Assembly (NCBI RefSeq): GCF_014127485.1
Contig: NZ_CP059903.1
Span: 3,842,001 to 3,906,000 of the forward strand
Source of the DNA: Nocardioides dongkuii
GTDB taxonomy: Bacteria; Actinomycetota; Actinomycetes; Propionibacteriales; Nocardioidaceae
Reading direction: 5' to 3'
DNA: 64,000 bases
Numbering within the stretch: position 1 is the stretch's first letter; each line of letters opens with the position of its first letter. The translations under genes were made by a program, and so were the position numbers. Positions 8,190 through 16,736 of the stretch are shown in pieces. The notes under the pieces are model-generated. The model did no database searches. It was given only the letters and a program-made list of their open reading frames with translations, and was not told where the DNA came from.

Positions 8190-8936
8190 ATGCCTGACTC
8201 CTTCGGTCCCCGCTCGCTGACCCGGCCGGTGCAGCGCGGCCGCGACCGCCTGGTGGGGCTGTGGCAGCACCGCTACCCGACGGTCGCCGTCACCGGCATG
8301 ACCGGCGTCGGCAAGACCGAGCTCGTCGACCACCTGTGCGGCCGGACCTCGGGCGCGACGACCGAGTCCGGGTCGGCCGTGATGGAGCGCCGGGTGCGCC
8401 GCGACCGGCGGCTGCGCGGGTTCCGGTTCCGGGTGGTCCCGGGAGAGAACGCCGCCACGCGGCTGGGCGCGCTCGACGAGGTCTTCCACGACGACCCGGT
8501 CGACGGCGTCCTGCACGTGGTCGCCAACGGCCTCGCCACCGGCCGTCGTACGGCGGGGACCACCGGCACGGCGGTCGTGGACCGCGAGGAGCAGCTCGCC
8601 CGCGAGCTCGAGGACTGGACCGTGACCTCGCACCGGATCGCGTCGATGGCGGTGCGCCGGTCGCGGCCGACCTGGCTGGTCGTGGTGGTCACCAAGGCCG
8701 ACCTGTTCCCCGACGAGGTGGAGGAGGTCGTGCGCTCCTACTCCCCCGGCAGCGGGACGCCGTTCGGCGACCGCGTCGACGAGCTGCGCGCGCTCGCGGG
8801 CGCCGCGAAGCTCTCGGTGGACGTGCTGCCCGCCTGCAGCCACCTCGACGAGGAGACCGCCGCGGGGCGCAAGCAGCGCGACGCCTACCTGGCCGCCCTC
8901 GAGGCGCGGATGGCGCAGCTCTCCGGCCACGTCTGA
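8190..8936 (+). CDS. P-loop GTPase-like protein, function unknown
   Basis: This 248-aa protein has a clear Walker A motif, GMTGVGKT (residues 36-43), and a TKAD guanine-specificity motif at residues 168-171, followed by a region suggesting a regulated GTPase fold. It has no membrane segment. I do not recognise a named family beyond the P-loop GTPases. It starts 45 nt after dprE2 on the same strand, but a -10 hexamer just ahead of its ATG suggests its own leaderless transcript. Its place next to the DPA genes may be chance. Confidence 0.7.
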   Translation: MPDSFGPRSLTRPVQRGRDRLVGLWQHRYPTVAVTGMTGVGKTELVDHLCGRTSGATTESGSAVMERRVRRDRRLRGFRFRVVPGENAATRLGALDEVFHDDPVDGVLHVVANGLATGRRTAGTTGTAVVDREEQLARELEDWTVTSHRIASMAVRRSRPTWLVVVVTKADLFPDEVEEVVRSYSPGSGTPFGDRVDELRALAGAAKLSVDVLPACSHLDEETAAGRKQRDAYLAALEARMAQLSGHV

Positions 8937-8958
8937 GCTACCACCCGCCAGGACCGGC

Positions 8959-9342
8959 TCAGGCGGTGCGCTCGCGCGGCACGTCGACCCGCGGGATCCC
9001 CCCGAGACCCAGCCGGTAGCGCACGTGCCCGGCGTACTCCTCCAGCGTGCGCCAGAGCACCTGGTGGGCCGACCAGGGCAGCGGCTCCGCGCCGTCGTAC
9101 CAGCTCTCGCCGAAGGCGATCCACACCGGCGTCCACTGCGCGGCGTCGTCCCACGCGCCGCGGCGCGCCATCAGCAGCCGGCGGCGCAGCTGGAACGCCG
9201 CGCGCGGCCCGTCCTCGTGCACCGGCGAGGTCGCGACCGGCCAGAGCCGCAGGTCGAGGGACATCAGGTGCACCTCGAGCTCGCGCAGCACGGCCGGGTC
9301 GACCAGGACGGTCGCCACGTTCTCGTGAGGAGGGCGCCTCAT
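8959..9342 (-). CDS. hypothetical protein, 127 aa
   Basis: I do not recognise this protein. It is soluble, rich in Trp, Arg and Leu, and has no signal peptide. It is convergent with the GTPase gene (22 nt between stops). The ATG at 9342 is the first reasonable start after the repeat-containing intergenic region; a GTG or ATG further up would run through the palindrome at 9396-9460. Coding-type third-position GC supports it as a real gene. Confidence 0.55.
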   Translation of the reverse strand: MRRPPHENVATVLVDPAVLRELEVHLMSLDLRLWPVATSPVHEDGPRAAFQLRRRLLMARRGAWDDAAQWTPVWIAFGESWYDGAEPLPWSAHQVLWRTLEEYAGHVRYRLGLGGIPRVDVPRERTA

Positions 9343-9395
9343 GGCGGCACGGTGCCCCTTCGGCCCCCGACCGTCAAGAGCCCCCACCCCCGCCC

Positions 9396-9460
9396 AGTCG
9401 GCGCTTGTGTCCGGGTCATCCCCAGCTCTTCTGTGGAGAACCCGGACACAAGCGCCGACT
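9396..9460. repeat. perfect 21-bp palindrome with 23-nt loop, carrying the GTCGGCGCTTGTGT core
   Basis: Arms at 9396-9416 and 9440-9460 are exact reverse complements, each containing the core GTCGGCGCTTGTGTCC. The same core occurs three times in the array at 29239-29840 and once inverted at 31292-31305. It lies between a minus-strand hypothetical gene and the hybrid kinase gene. No T-tract follows either arm, so it is better described as a dispersed REP-like palindrome than a terminator. Confidence 0.85.
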
Positions 9461-9593
9461 CGACCACTCACCCGGCAGGTTCGGCGGCGATCGGGTACGT
9501 GACTCGCAGGGCTGACGTGACACCCGCGAGAATCGGCGAAACGTCGGTGCCGGCGCATGCCGAGGGTGGAGACTGGTGGGAGGAGGCGCGTGC

Positions 9594-12500
9594 ATGAGGC
9601 AACCCCCCGACCTGTTCCGTCGGATGATCGAGGCCAGCACCGATGGGCTGTGGATCATCGACGCGCGCGGACGGACCGTGTACGCCAACGACCGGATGGC
9701 CGCGATCCTCGGCCTCGAGCCCGCTGAGCTGACCGCGCTCGACCTCGGCGCCGTCGACGTCGAGGCCGAGGGCACCACGATGACCGAGCACCTCCGCGAG
9801 CTCGCCGCCGGCCGACCCGGCCGCGAGAACGTCGAGACCCGCTTCAACCGGGCCGACGGCAGCACGGTGTGGGGGCTGGTCAGCTGGAGCCCGGTGCCCG
9901 ACGACGACGGCGGGGTGATCGGGTGGCTGCACCGGATCACGCCGTACACCGAGCGCAAGGAGCTCGTCGAGACGCTCCGCGAGCGGGAGCAGCAGCTGAC
10001 CCAGTCCCAGGAGATCGCCCGGCTGGGCAGCTGGCTGTGGGACCCCCGGGACGGCACGATCACCTGGTCCGACGCGCTGTACGGGATCCTCGGGGCCGAC
10101 CCGGCCACCTTCGAGGTCACCCGGGAGAGCTTCCACACCGTCCTGCACCCCGACGACCGCGAGCGCGTGCGCGCGATCGCCGACGCGGCGCTCGCGGGGC
10201 ACGAGGAGTCCACCTGGGAGGCCCGGGTGCTCCTGCCCTCGGGTGAGGTCCGGTGGGTCCGGGGGCTCGGGGTGGCCCAGCGGGACGCCGAGGGCCTGCC
10301 GCTCCTGATCAGCGGCACCATCCAGGACATCACCGACCTGAAGACCGCCGACGAGCAGGTCCAGGAGGCGACCCGGCGCCTGCACCTGCTCCAGCGGGTC
10401 GCCGAGGTCTCCAACCGCGCCACCTCCCTGTTCGAGGCGGCGGCGCTCACCGCGGACGGGCTCACCACCGTCGCCCCCCGCTGGCAGCCGGTCGCGATGT
10501 ACGACGTGCGGGACGGCGCGCCGACGCAGGTGATGTCCTTCGAGACGACGGCTGCGGTCGAGGAGTCCCTCGTGCACGAGGCGGCCCGCACCGGCGCCCT
10601 CACCGTCGGCACCCCCGAGGGGATCGGCGAGGACCAGTCGATGGTCGCGCTGCCGCTCCAGGCCTCGGGCGAGGTCGTGGCCGTCGCCGTGCTGCTCTCC
10701 GACGAGCGGCCCCCGGACCCGGTCTCCCGCGAGCTGCTCGAGCAGGTCGCCCGCCAGCTCGGCACCGTCGCCGAGCGCGAGCGGGCCGCGGCCGAGCTCG
10801 CCGAGGCGCGCGACCAGGCGATGGAGGCGTCCCGGCTGAAGTCGGAGTTCCTGGCCACGATGAGCCACGAGATCCGCACCCCGATGAACGGCGTGATCGG
10901 CCTCAACGAGCTGCTGCTGCGCACCGAGCTCGACGACCGCCAGCGCCGGCTCTCCGAGGGCGTGCAGAGCGCCGGGCTCACCCTGCTCGAGATCATCAAC
11001 GACATCCTCGACCTCTCGAAGATCGAGGCCGGCCGGCTCGAGCTCGAGGAGGCCGACTTCGACGTCCGGGCGGTCTTCGACCAGGTCGCCGGGGTGCTCT
11101 CCGGGCCCGCGCACACCCAGGGCCTGGAGCTGGTCGTCGCGTGCCACCCCGACGTCCCGGCGTTCCTGCGCGGCGACGCCACCCGCTTCGGCCAGGTCGT
11201 CACCAACCTCGGCTCGAACGCCGTGAAGTTCACCCCGCAGGGCGAGGTCGTCGTGCGGGGGTCGGTCGTGGAGGACGACGGCGACCAGGTCGTGCTGCGG
11301 GTCGAGGTCCGCGACACCGGCGTCGGCATCCCCGCGGAGGTCGTCCCGTCGCTCTTCGACGCCTTCACCCAGGCCGACCCGTCCACCACCCGCCGGCACG
11401 GCGGCACCGGCCTCGGCCTGGCCATCTCCCAGCAGCTCGTCGCAGCGCTCGGCGGGACGATCGAGATCGAGAGCGAGCCGGGGGTCGGGAGCACGTTCAG
11501 CTTCACCGCCCGCTTCGGCCGGGCCGCGACCCCGGCGTACCGCGCCCCCGCGACGCTGCCCTCGCTGCGCGGCACGCGGGTGCTGGTCGTCGACGACAAC
11601 GAGACCAACCGGTACATCCTCACCGAGCAGCTGCGGGCCTGGGAGGCGGAGCCGGAGGCGGTGGCCGGCGCCGAGGCCGCCCTGGCCTCCCTGCGCGAGG
11701 CCGCCCGTCAGCAGCGGCCCTTCGCCCTGGCGCTCCTCGACGTCGTGATGCCCGGCACCGACGGGGTCGAGCTGGCCCGCTGGGTGCGCGCGGACCCGTC
11801 CCTCGGGGCGACCCGGCTGCTGATGCTCTCCTCCGACCACTCCGTCGGCACCCGCGCGATCGCCCAGGCCGACGCGGACGGCGCGCTCAGCAAGCCGGTG
11901 CGGCACGGCGAGCTGCACGACGTCCTGGTCGCGACACTGGCACGCGGCACCTCCACCCCCGCCGGCCGCTCCGGCCGCCGGGCGCTGGATCCCCGGGCCA
12001 CGGCACCGCGCCTCGGGATCACCGTGCTCGTCGTGGAGGACAACCCCGTCAACCAGCTGGTCGCCACCGGCCTGCTCGAGAGCCTCGGCGCCGAGGTCGC
12101 CGTGGCGGGCGACGGCGTCGAGGCCGTGTCCATGCTCTCCGGCGACCACCCGTACGCCGCGGTGCTGATGGACTGCCGGATGCCCCGGATGGACGGGTAC
12201 GACGCCACCCGCGCGATCCGCGCCGCCGAGCCGGACGGGCGCCGGGTGCCGATCATCGCGATGACCGCCTCCGCGCTGGAGGGCGAGCGCGAGCGCTGCC
12301 TCGCCGCCGGGATGGACGACTTCCTCACCAAGCCGGTCGACGCCGCGGTGCTCACGCGCGTCGTACGCCGCTGGACGGGGCCGCAGGCCGGCGTCGGCCC
12401 GGCGCCGGACCCGCAGGACGGCCTCGACACCGTGGAGACCCCGGTCGTCGGCGTCGTGCTCGACCCCGCGCGGGTGCGGATGCTCGACGAGCTGCGCAAG

Positions 12501-12794
12501 GACGGCGTCAGCTTCTTCGAGCGCACCGCGGCGTCGTTCACCGGCCGGATCGGCGAGCAGCTCGGCGCCATCCAGGACGCCATCGACGCCCGCGACGCCA
12601 CCCGCGCGTTCAGCTCCGCGCACCTGGTCAAGGGCAGCGCGCTGAACCTGGGGCTGCCGCTCGTCGCCGCGGCCGCCGCCCGGGTCGAGGCGCACGCCGA
12701 GGGCGGCAGCACCCGCGGCACCGAGCCGATGATGGCCGACCTGCGCCGCGAGGTCGCCCGCGCGGTGGTCGCGCTGCGGGACGCGACCGCGTGA
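9594..12794 (+). CDS. soluble hybrid sensor histidine kinase (PAS-PAS-GAF-HisKA-HATPase-REC-REC-HPt)
   Basis: This 1066-aa multi-step phosphorelay protein has two PAS domains (~residues 5-125 and 130-250), a GAF-like segment (~260-400), HisKA with phospho-acceptor His425 (SHEIRTPMNG), and HATPase with DTGVGIP and GGTGLGLA. Two receiver domains follow, with phospho-Asp716 (LLDVVMPG) and Asp860 (LMDCRMP), then a C-terminal HPt with His1010 (AHLVKGSALNLG). There are no membrane spans, so it senses a cytoplasmic signal. The ATG has GGGAGGAGG ~7 nt upstream. Its stop overlaps the next gene (GTGA), coupling it to the cytoplasmic beta-propeller protein. No DNA-binding response regulator is adjacent. 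Confidence 0.92.
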   Translation: MRQPPDLFRRMIEASTDGLWIIDARGRTVYANDRMAAILGLEPAELTALDLGAVDVEAEGTTMTEHLRELAAGRPGRENVETRFNRADGSTVWGLVSWSPVPDDDGGVIGWLHRITPYTERKELVETLREREQQLTQSQEIARLGSWLWDPRDGTITWSDALYGILGADPATFEVTRESFHTVLHPDDRERVRAIADAALAGHEESTWEARVLLPSGEVRWVRGLGVAQRDAEGLPLLISGTIQDITDLKTADEQVQEATRRLHLLQRVAEVSNRATSLFEAAALTADGLTTVAPRWQPVAMYDVRDGAPTQVMSFETTAAVEESLVHEAARTGALTVGTPEGIGEDQSMVALPLQASGEVVAVAVLLSDERPPDPVSRELLEQVARQLGTVAERERAAAELAEARDQAMEASRLKSEFLATMSHEIRTPMNGVIGLNELLLRTELDDRQRRLSEGVQSAGLTLLEIINDILDLSKIEAGRLELEEADFDVRAVFDQVAGVLSGPAHTQGLELVVACHPDVPAFLRGDATRFGQVVTNLGSNAVKFTPQGEVVVRGSVVEDDGDQVVLRVEVRDTGVGIPAEVVPSLFDAFTQADPSTTRRHGGTGLGLAISQQLVAALGGTIEIESEPGVGSTFSFTARFGRAATPAYRAPATLPSLRGTRVLVVDDNETNRYILTEQLRAWEAEPEAVAGAEAALASLREAARQQRPFALALLDVVMPGTDGVELARWVRADPSLGATRLLMLSSDHSVGTRAIAQADADGALSKPVRHGELHDVLVATLARGTSTPAGRSGRRALDPRATAPRLGITVLVVEDNPVNQLVATGLLESLGAEVAVAGDGVEAVSMLSGDHPYAAVLMDCRMPRMDGYDATRAIRAAEPDGRRVPIIAMTASALEGERERCLAAGMDDFLTKPVDAAVLTRVVRRWTGPQAGVGPAPDPQDGLDTVETPVVGVVLDPARVRMLDELRKDGVSFFERTAASFTGRIGEQLGAIQDAIDARDATRAFSSAHLVKGSALNLGLPLVAAAAARVEAHAEGGSTRGTEPMMADLRREVARAVVALRDATA

Positions 12795-14050
12795 GCCTGC
12801 TCGACGACCGCTTCGAGGTCGTCGCCCGGCACCGCCCGGTCGACCTCGTGGTCCCCGGCGACCACGCGGGCGACTACTCGGGCGCGCCGTACGTCGCGGT
12901 CACCGGCGACGGCCCGCTCACCATCGCGGCGGGCGACCTCGAGCTGACCGCCTGGTACGACGGGGGCGCCGGCCTGACCGTCGCCACCGCCGGCCGGCGC
13001 ACCGAGCACCGCAGCCGGCGCCACCACCGCGCCGCCGGCCCCGTCGACGGGCTCGGGCTGGCGCTCACCGGGTCGCAGGCCACCGTGCTCACCCACGAGG
13101 CGGGCCAGTGGGTCGCGCGCGGCCGGGTGGACCTCGAGGGGCGGGTCGACGTGCGCGACGAGGCGCTGCTCGCCGACCTGCGCACCGACGGCGGTCCGGC
13201 CGGCGGGTTCGGCCAGCTCGGGCTGCGCGACGTCCGGCTGGTCACCCACACCGACGGGTCGCCGTACCGGCTCGGCCGGCTGGTGCTGCTCACCGCCACC
13301 AGCGCCGGCCCCGGGTTCTTCGCGACCGCGCACACCTCGGTCTGGAGCCTCGATCCCGACAGCCTCGACCTCGCGCACCGCGCGGACCTCTTCTTCCGCC
13401 GCCCCGGCGGCCCGGGCGGCGCCCCCGGCGTGCACGGGGACCACGCCACCCACCTGGTCCGCGACGAGGGTCGCTGGCTGGTGGCGACCAGCTCGTGGGG
13501 CGACTTCGACCGGCGGCGGCCGGTGCGCGTGCTGCTCGCGGAGAGCTCCGGCGACCTGCTGACCGGCCGGCACGTCCTCGACGCCCGGGTGCTGCCGCTG
13601 CCCACCGGCGGGCTGACCTCGGTGGGGGTCTGGGACCCGCACCTGGTGCGGACCGACGAGGGGTGGCTGGTCGGCTACGTCAGCGCCCGCCGCTACTTCA
13701 GCTTCCACCCCGTGCTCGCGGGCGGCCCGTCGCTGGACGAGCTGGGGCTGCTGGGCGCCGACCGGACCCGCCGCAGCTGCGAGGGCACCACGCTGCACCG
13801 GGTGGGGGCGGAGTGGCGCGTGCTCGCCAGCGACCGGCGGCGCGCGGAGTACCCGGTCTACGACCTGGCGCTCACCCGCGTGGGGCGCCTGGCCGCGCCG
13901 TACCCGAGCAACATCCCGTGGCCCACGGTGGTCGAGCCGGACGGCGAGAGCGGCGGGCGGCTGCTGGTCACCTTCGACGGCACGCCGTACGGCGGCCCGC
14001 TGACCGGGTACGGCACGCACGGCGACCTCGTGGTGATGCGCGCGCGCTGA
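12791..14050 (+). CDS. cytoplasmic beta-propeller protein, paralogue of the Tat-exported protein at 57-1742
   Basis: This 419-aa protein has no signal peptide. It shares ordered blocks with the product of 57-1742: [57 protein letters not shown] and [11 protein letters not shown]. These fit a five-bladed propeller related to GH32/43-like folds, but the catalytic assignment is not certain. The GTG start overlaps the hybrid kinase stop as GTGA. That coupling suggests it works with, or supplies the ligand signal of, the kinase; this is inference. Confidence 0.75.
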   Translation: MSLLDDRFEVVARHRPVDLVVPGDHAGDYSGAPYVAVTGDGPLTIAAGDLELTAWYDGGAGLTVATAGRRTEHRSRRHHRAAGPVDGLGLALTGSQATVLTHEAGQWVARGRVDLEGRVDVRDEALLADLRTDGGPAGGFGQLGLRDVRLVTHTDGSPYRLGRLVLLTATSAGPGFFATAHTSVWSLDPDSLDLAHRADLFFRRPGGPGGAPGVHGDHATHLVRDEGRWLVATSSWGDFDRRRPVRVLLAESSGDLLTGRHVLDARVLPLPTGGLTSVGVWDPHLVRTDEGWLVGYVSARRYFSFHPVLAGGPSLDELGLLGADRTRRSCEGTTLHRVGAEWRVLASDRRRAEYPVYDLALTRVGRLAAPYPSNIPWPTVVEPDGESGGRLLVTFDGTPYGGPLTGYGTHGDLVVMRAR

Positions 14051-14165
14051 GGCCGGCGTCCGGCGTCCGGCGCCGTCACCTAGCCTGGGATGTGACCCGC
14101 GCCACCCCTGCGGGCCGACCCTGCGCGCCACCCACCCCGTGGCTCACCCGAAGGCGGACACCACC

Positions 14166-15266
14166 ATGACCGTTCCCACCCCCGCGACCCCGAGCGACGT
14201 GTTCGAGCTCGGTCCCGACCACGAGCAGGTCGTCTTCGCCCACGACCCCGCGACCGGCCTCCGCGCGATCGTCGCCATCCACTCCACCGCCCTCGGGCCC
14301 GCGCTCGGCGGCACCCGCTTCCACCCCTACCCCTCGACCGACGCCGCCCTGCGCGACGTCCTCGACCTCGCGCGCGGCATGTCCTACAAGGCCGCGCTCG
14401 CCGGGCTCGACCTCGGCGGCGGCAAGGCCGTGATCATCGGCGACCCGCGCACGCTCAAGACCGAGGCGCTGCTGCGGGCGTACGGGCGGTTCGTGCAGTC
14501 GCTCGGCGGCCGCTACCGCACCGCCTGCGACGTGGGCACGACCTCGGCGGACATGGACCTCGTCGCCCGGGAGAGCGACTACGTCACCGGCCGCACCGTC
14601 GCGGCCGGCGGCGCCGGGGACAGCTCGGTGCTCACGGCGTACGGCGTGTTCCAGGGCATGCGGGCCGCGGCCGAGGCCACCTGGGGCACCGACTCGCTGG
14701 CCGGTCGCACCGTCGGCGTCGCCGGCGTCGGCAAGGTCGGTCGCCACCTGGTGCGTCACCTGGTCGAGGACGGCGCCGACGTGGTCGTGACCGACGTCTG
14801 GCAGCCGGCGCTGGACCGGGTGCGCGACGAGCACCCCGGCGTCCGCGCCGTGGCCTCGGCCGCGGAGCTGGTCGCCTCGACGCTCGACGTCTACGCCCCG
14901 TGCGCGCTCGGCGGCGCGCTGGACGACGAGGTGGTCGAGGCCCTCAGCGCCCGGGTCGTCTGCGGCGCCGCCAACAACCAGCTCGCCCACCCGGGCATCG
15001 AGAAGACGCTCGCCGACCGCGGCGTCCTCTACGCGCCCGACTACTGCGTGAACGCCGGCGGCCTGGTCCAGGTCGCCGACGAGCTCCACCCCGCCGGCCC
15101 GAGCTTCGAGCGCGCCCAGCAGCGCGCCGGCCGCATCTTCGAGACGACCCGCGAGGTGCTGGAGCGCGCCGTCCGGGACGGCGTGCCCCCCGCGCACGCC
15201 GCGGACCGGCTCGCCGAGGCGAGGATGCGCGACGTGGGCCGGCTGCGAGGGATCTGGGTCGGCTAG
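14166..15266 (+). CDS. vdh: valine (branched-chain amino acid) dehydrogenase
   Basis: This 366-aa NAD-dependent Glu/Leu/Phe/Val dehydrogenase closely resembles Streptomyces Vdh: [15 protein letters not shown], catalytic lysine in GMSYK...[17 protein letters not shown], the dinucleotide site GVAGVGKVG, and [11 protein letters not shown]. It deaminates valine, leucine or isoleucine to the keto acid, feeding catabolism or branched fatty-acid primers. The ATG at 14166 is favoured because the family N-terminus begins right after it. A TAGCCT hexamer ~75 nt upstream could be its -10. Confidence 0.9.
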   Translation: MTVPTPATPSDVFELGPDHEQVVFAHDPATGLRAIVAIHSTALGPALGGTRFHPYPSTDAALRDVLDLARGMSYKAALAGLDLGGGKAVIIGDPRTLKTEALLRAYGRFVQSLGGRYRTACDVGTTSADMDLVARESDYVTGRTVAAGGAGDSSVLTAYGVFQGMRAAAEATWGTDSLAGRTVGVAGVGKVGRHLVRHLVEDGADVVVTDVWQPALDRVRDEHPGVRAVASAAELVASTLDVYAPCALGGALDDEVVEALSARVVCGAANNQLAHPGIEKTLADRGVLYAPDYCVNAGGLVQVADELHPAGPSFERAQQRAGRIFETTREVLERAVRDGVPPAHAADRLAEARMRDVGRLRGIWVG

Positions 15267-15299
15267 GCCCGCGCCGCGGGCGGGGTCAGTCGCGCGGGG

Positions 15300-15488
15300 T
15301 CAGTCTCGCTGGGGTTCGGTGTAGTCCGACCACTTCTCGAGGACCTCCGGGTCCACAGGGTCGGTCTCGGCAGGGTCCTCCCCGCCGTGCAGCTCCTGCG
15401 CCAGCTTCCCGAAGTCCGTCTCGTGAGTCCGGTACTTCAGGTCGCGAGCGACCTTCGTCTGCTTTGCCTTCGCTCGGCCGCGCCCCAT
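15300..15488 (-). CDS. DUF3073 family protein
   Basis: This 62-aa protein begins MGRGRAKAKQTKVARDLKY, the hallmark of the small actinobacterial DUF3073 family, followed by an acidic C-terminus. The basic N-terminus hints at nucleic-acid or ribosome contact, but the function is unknown. ATG 15488 is the family start and has GAGGGGG upstream; the longer in-frame extension is not conserved. It lies convergent to vdh and downstream of purM. Confidence 0.88.
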   Translation of the reverse strand: MGRGRAKAKQTKVARDLKYRTHETDFGKLAQELHGGEDPAETDPVDPEVLEKWSDYTEPQRD

Positions 15489-15607
15489 AGGGTCAGCCCC
15501 CTCGCACGTTGGCCGGGGCACAGTGGCTCCCGGGCTGTCTCCTAGAAAATCTCCGTGGGCGCAACGCTACCTGTTCGCCGGGTGTTCCCGCACACCAGGA
15601 GGCGCAA

Positions 15608-15624
15608 CCGGCTCCCCGAGCCGG
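15608..15624 (-). terminator. short GC hairpin after purM
   Basis: Seven-base arms CCGGCTC / GAGCCGG around a 3-nt loop begin 3 nt after the purM stop. There is no U-tract, so termination here is only plausible. Confidence 0.35.
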
Positions 15625-15627
15625 ATC

Positions 15628-16725
15628 TCACCAGCCCGGGTGCTGCCCCACGAGCCGCACCCGGCCGCCCTCGGACGCGGATCCGGTGGTCTCGGTGCCG
15701 GCCTCGGTGACCCGCCCGGCCGCCCACGCGCGGATGCCGAACCCGTCCAGCAGGCGGACCGCCGCGTCGACGTCGCCCTCGGGCATCAGCGCCACCATGC
15801 CGACGCCGCAGTTGAGCGTCATCTCCAGGTCGGGCTGCGAGACGTCGCCGACCCGGCGCACCAGGTCGAAGATCGGCTGCGGGGTCCAGGTCGCGCGGTC
15901 CAGCGTCGCGGTGAGCTCGACGGGCAGCACCCGCTCCAGGTTGGCGGCGAGCCCGCCACCGGTGACGTGGGACATCGCGTGGGTCGCGGTGGCGTCGGCG
16001 AGCGCCAGGCAGGCCTTGGCGTAGATCCGGGTCGGGGTCAGCAGCTCCTCGCCGAGCGGGCCGCCCAGCTCGGGGACGTTGCGGTCCAGCGCCCAGCCCG
16101 CCTTCTCCAGCAGCACGTGGCGCACCAGGGAGTAGCCGTTGGAGTGCAGCCCGCTGGCCGCCATCGCCACGACGACGTCGCCGGGACGGACCCGGGCCGG
16201 GCCGAGCAGCCGGTCGGCCTCCACCACGCCGGTGGTCGCGCCGGCCACGTCGTACTCGTCGGGGCCGAGCAGGCCGGGGTGCTCGGCGGTCTCGCCGCCC
16301 ACCAGGGCGCAGCCGGCCTCCACGCACGCCTCGGCGATGCCCTTGACGATCGCGGCGATCCGCTCGGGCACGACCTTGCCGGTGGCGATGTAGTCGGTCA
16401 TGAACAGCGGCTCCGCGCCGCACACGACCAGGTCGTCGACCACCATGCCCACCAGGTCGAAGCCGATGGTGTCGTGCACGTCCATGGCCTGCGCGATCGC
16501 GACCTTGGTGCCGACCCCGTCGGTGGACGTCGCGAGGAGCGGGCGCTTGTACGTCGTGAGGAACGAGGCGTCGAAGAGCCCCGCGAAGCCGCCGATCCCC
16601 CCGATCATCTCCGGACGGCGCGCCTTCTCGACCCAGGTGCGCATCAGGTCGACGGCCCGGTCGGCGGCGTGGATGTCGACGCCGGCGGCGGCGTACGCGT
16701 TGGGCTCGGACACGGGCTGGCTCAC
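15628..16725 (-). CDS. purM: phosphoribosylformylglycinamidine cyclo-ligase PurM
   Basis: This 365-aa AIR synthetase has the PurM signatures GGFAGLF, STDGVGTK, GFDLVGMVVDD, GGETAEHPG and HVTGGGLAANL. It converts FGAM to AIR using ATP, step five of purine synthesis. The GTG at 16725 is preferred: GAGGA lies 8 nt upstream. An alternative GTG at 16740 overlaps the purF stop (GTGA) but has no ribosome site. Either way it is the second gene of a purF-purM operon. Confidence 0.93.
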   Translation of the reverse strand: MSQPVSEPNAYAAAGVDIHAADRAVDLMRTWVEKARRPEMIGGIGGFAGLFDASFLTTYKRPLLATSTDGVGTKVAIAQAMDVHDTIGFDLVGMVVDDLVVCGAEPLFMTDYIATGKVVPERIAAIVKGIAEACVEAGCALVGGETAEHPGLLGPDEYDVAGATTGVVEADRLLGPARVRPGDVVVAMAASGLHSNGYSLVRHVLLEKAGWALDRNVPELGGPLGEELLTPTRIYAKACLALADATATHAMSHVTGGGLAANLERVLPVELTATLDRATWTPQPIFDLVRRVGDVSQPDLEMTLNCGVGMVALMPEGDVDAAVRLLDGFGIRAWAAGRVTEAGTETTGSASEGGRVRLVGQHPGW

Positions 16726-16736
16726 GGGCGGGGTCC

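Noticed and set aside
9396..9460. Interpretation as an intrinsic terminator
   Set aside because: The loop is 23 nt, no U-tract follows on either strand, and the core recurs elsewhere as a dispersed repeat.
9468..12695. A very long open frame antisense to the hybrid kinase
   Set aside because: High GC removes stop codons from the opposite strand. The sense frame has eight recognisable domains; the antisense protein shows low-complexity Gly/Arg/Ala sequence and no family.
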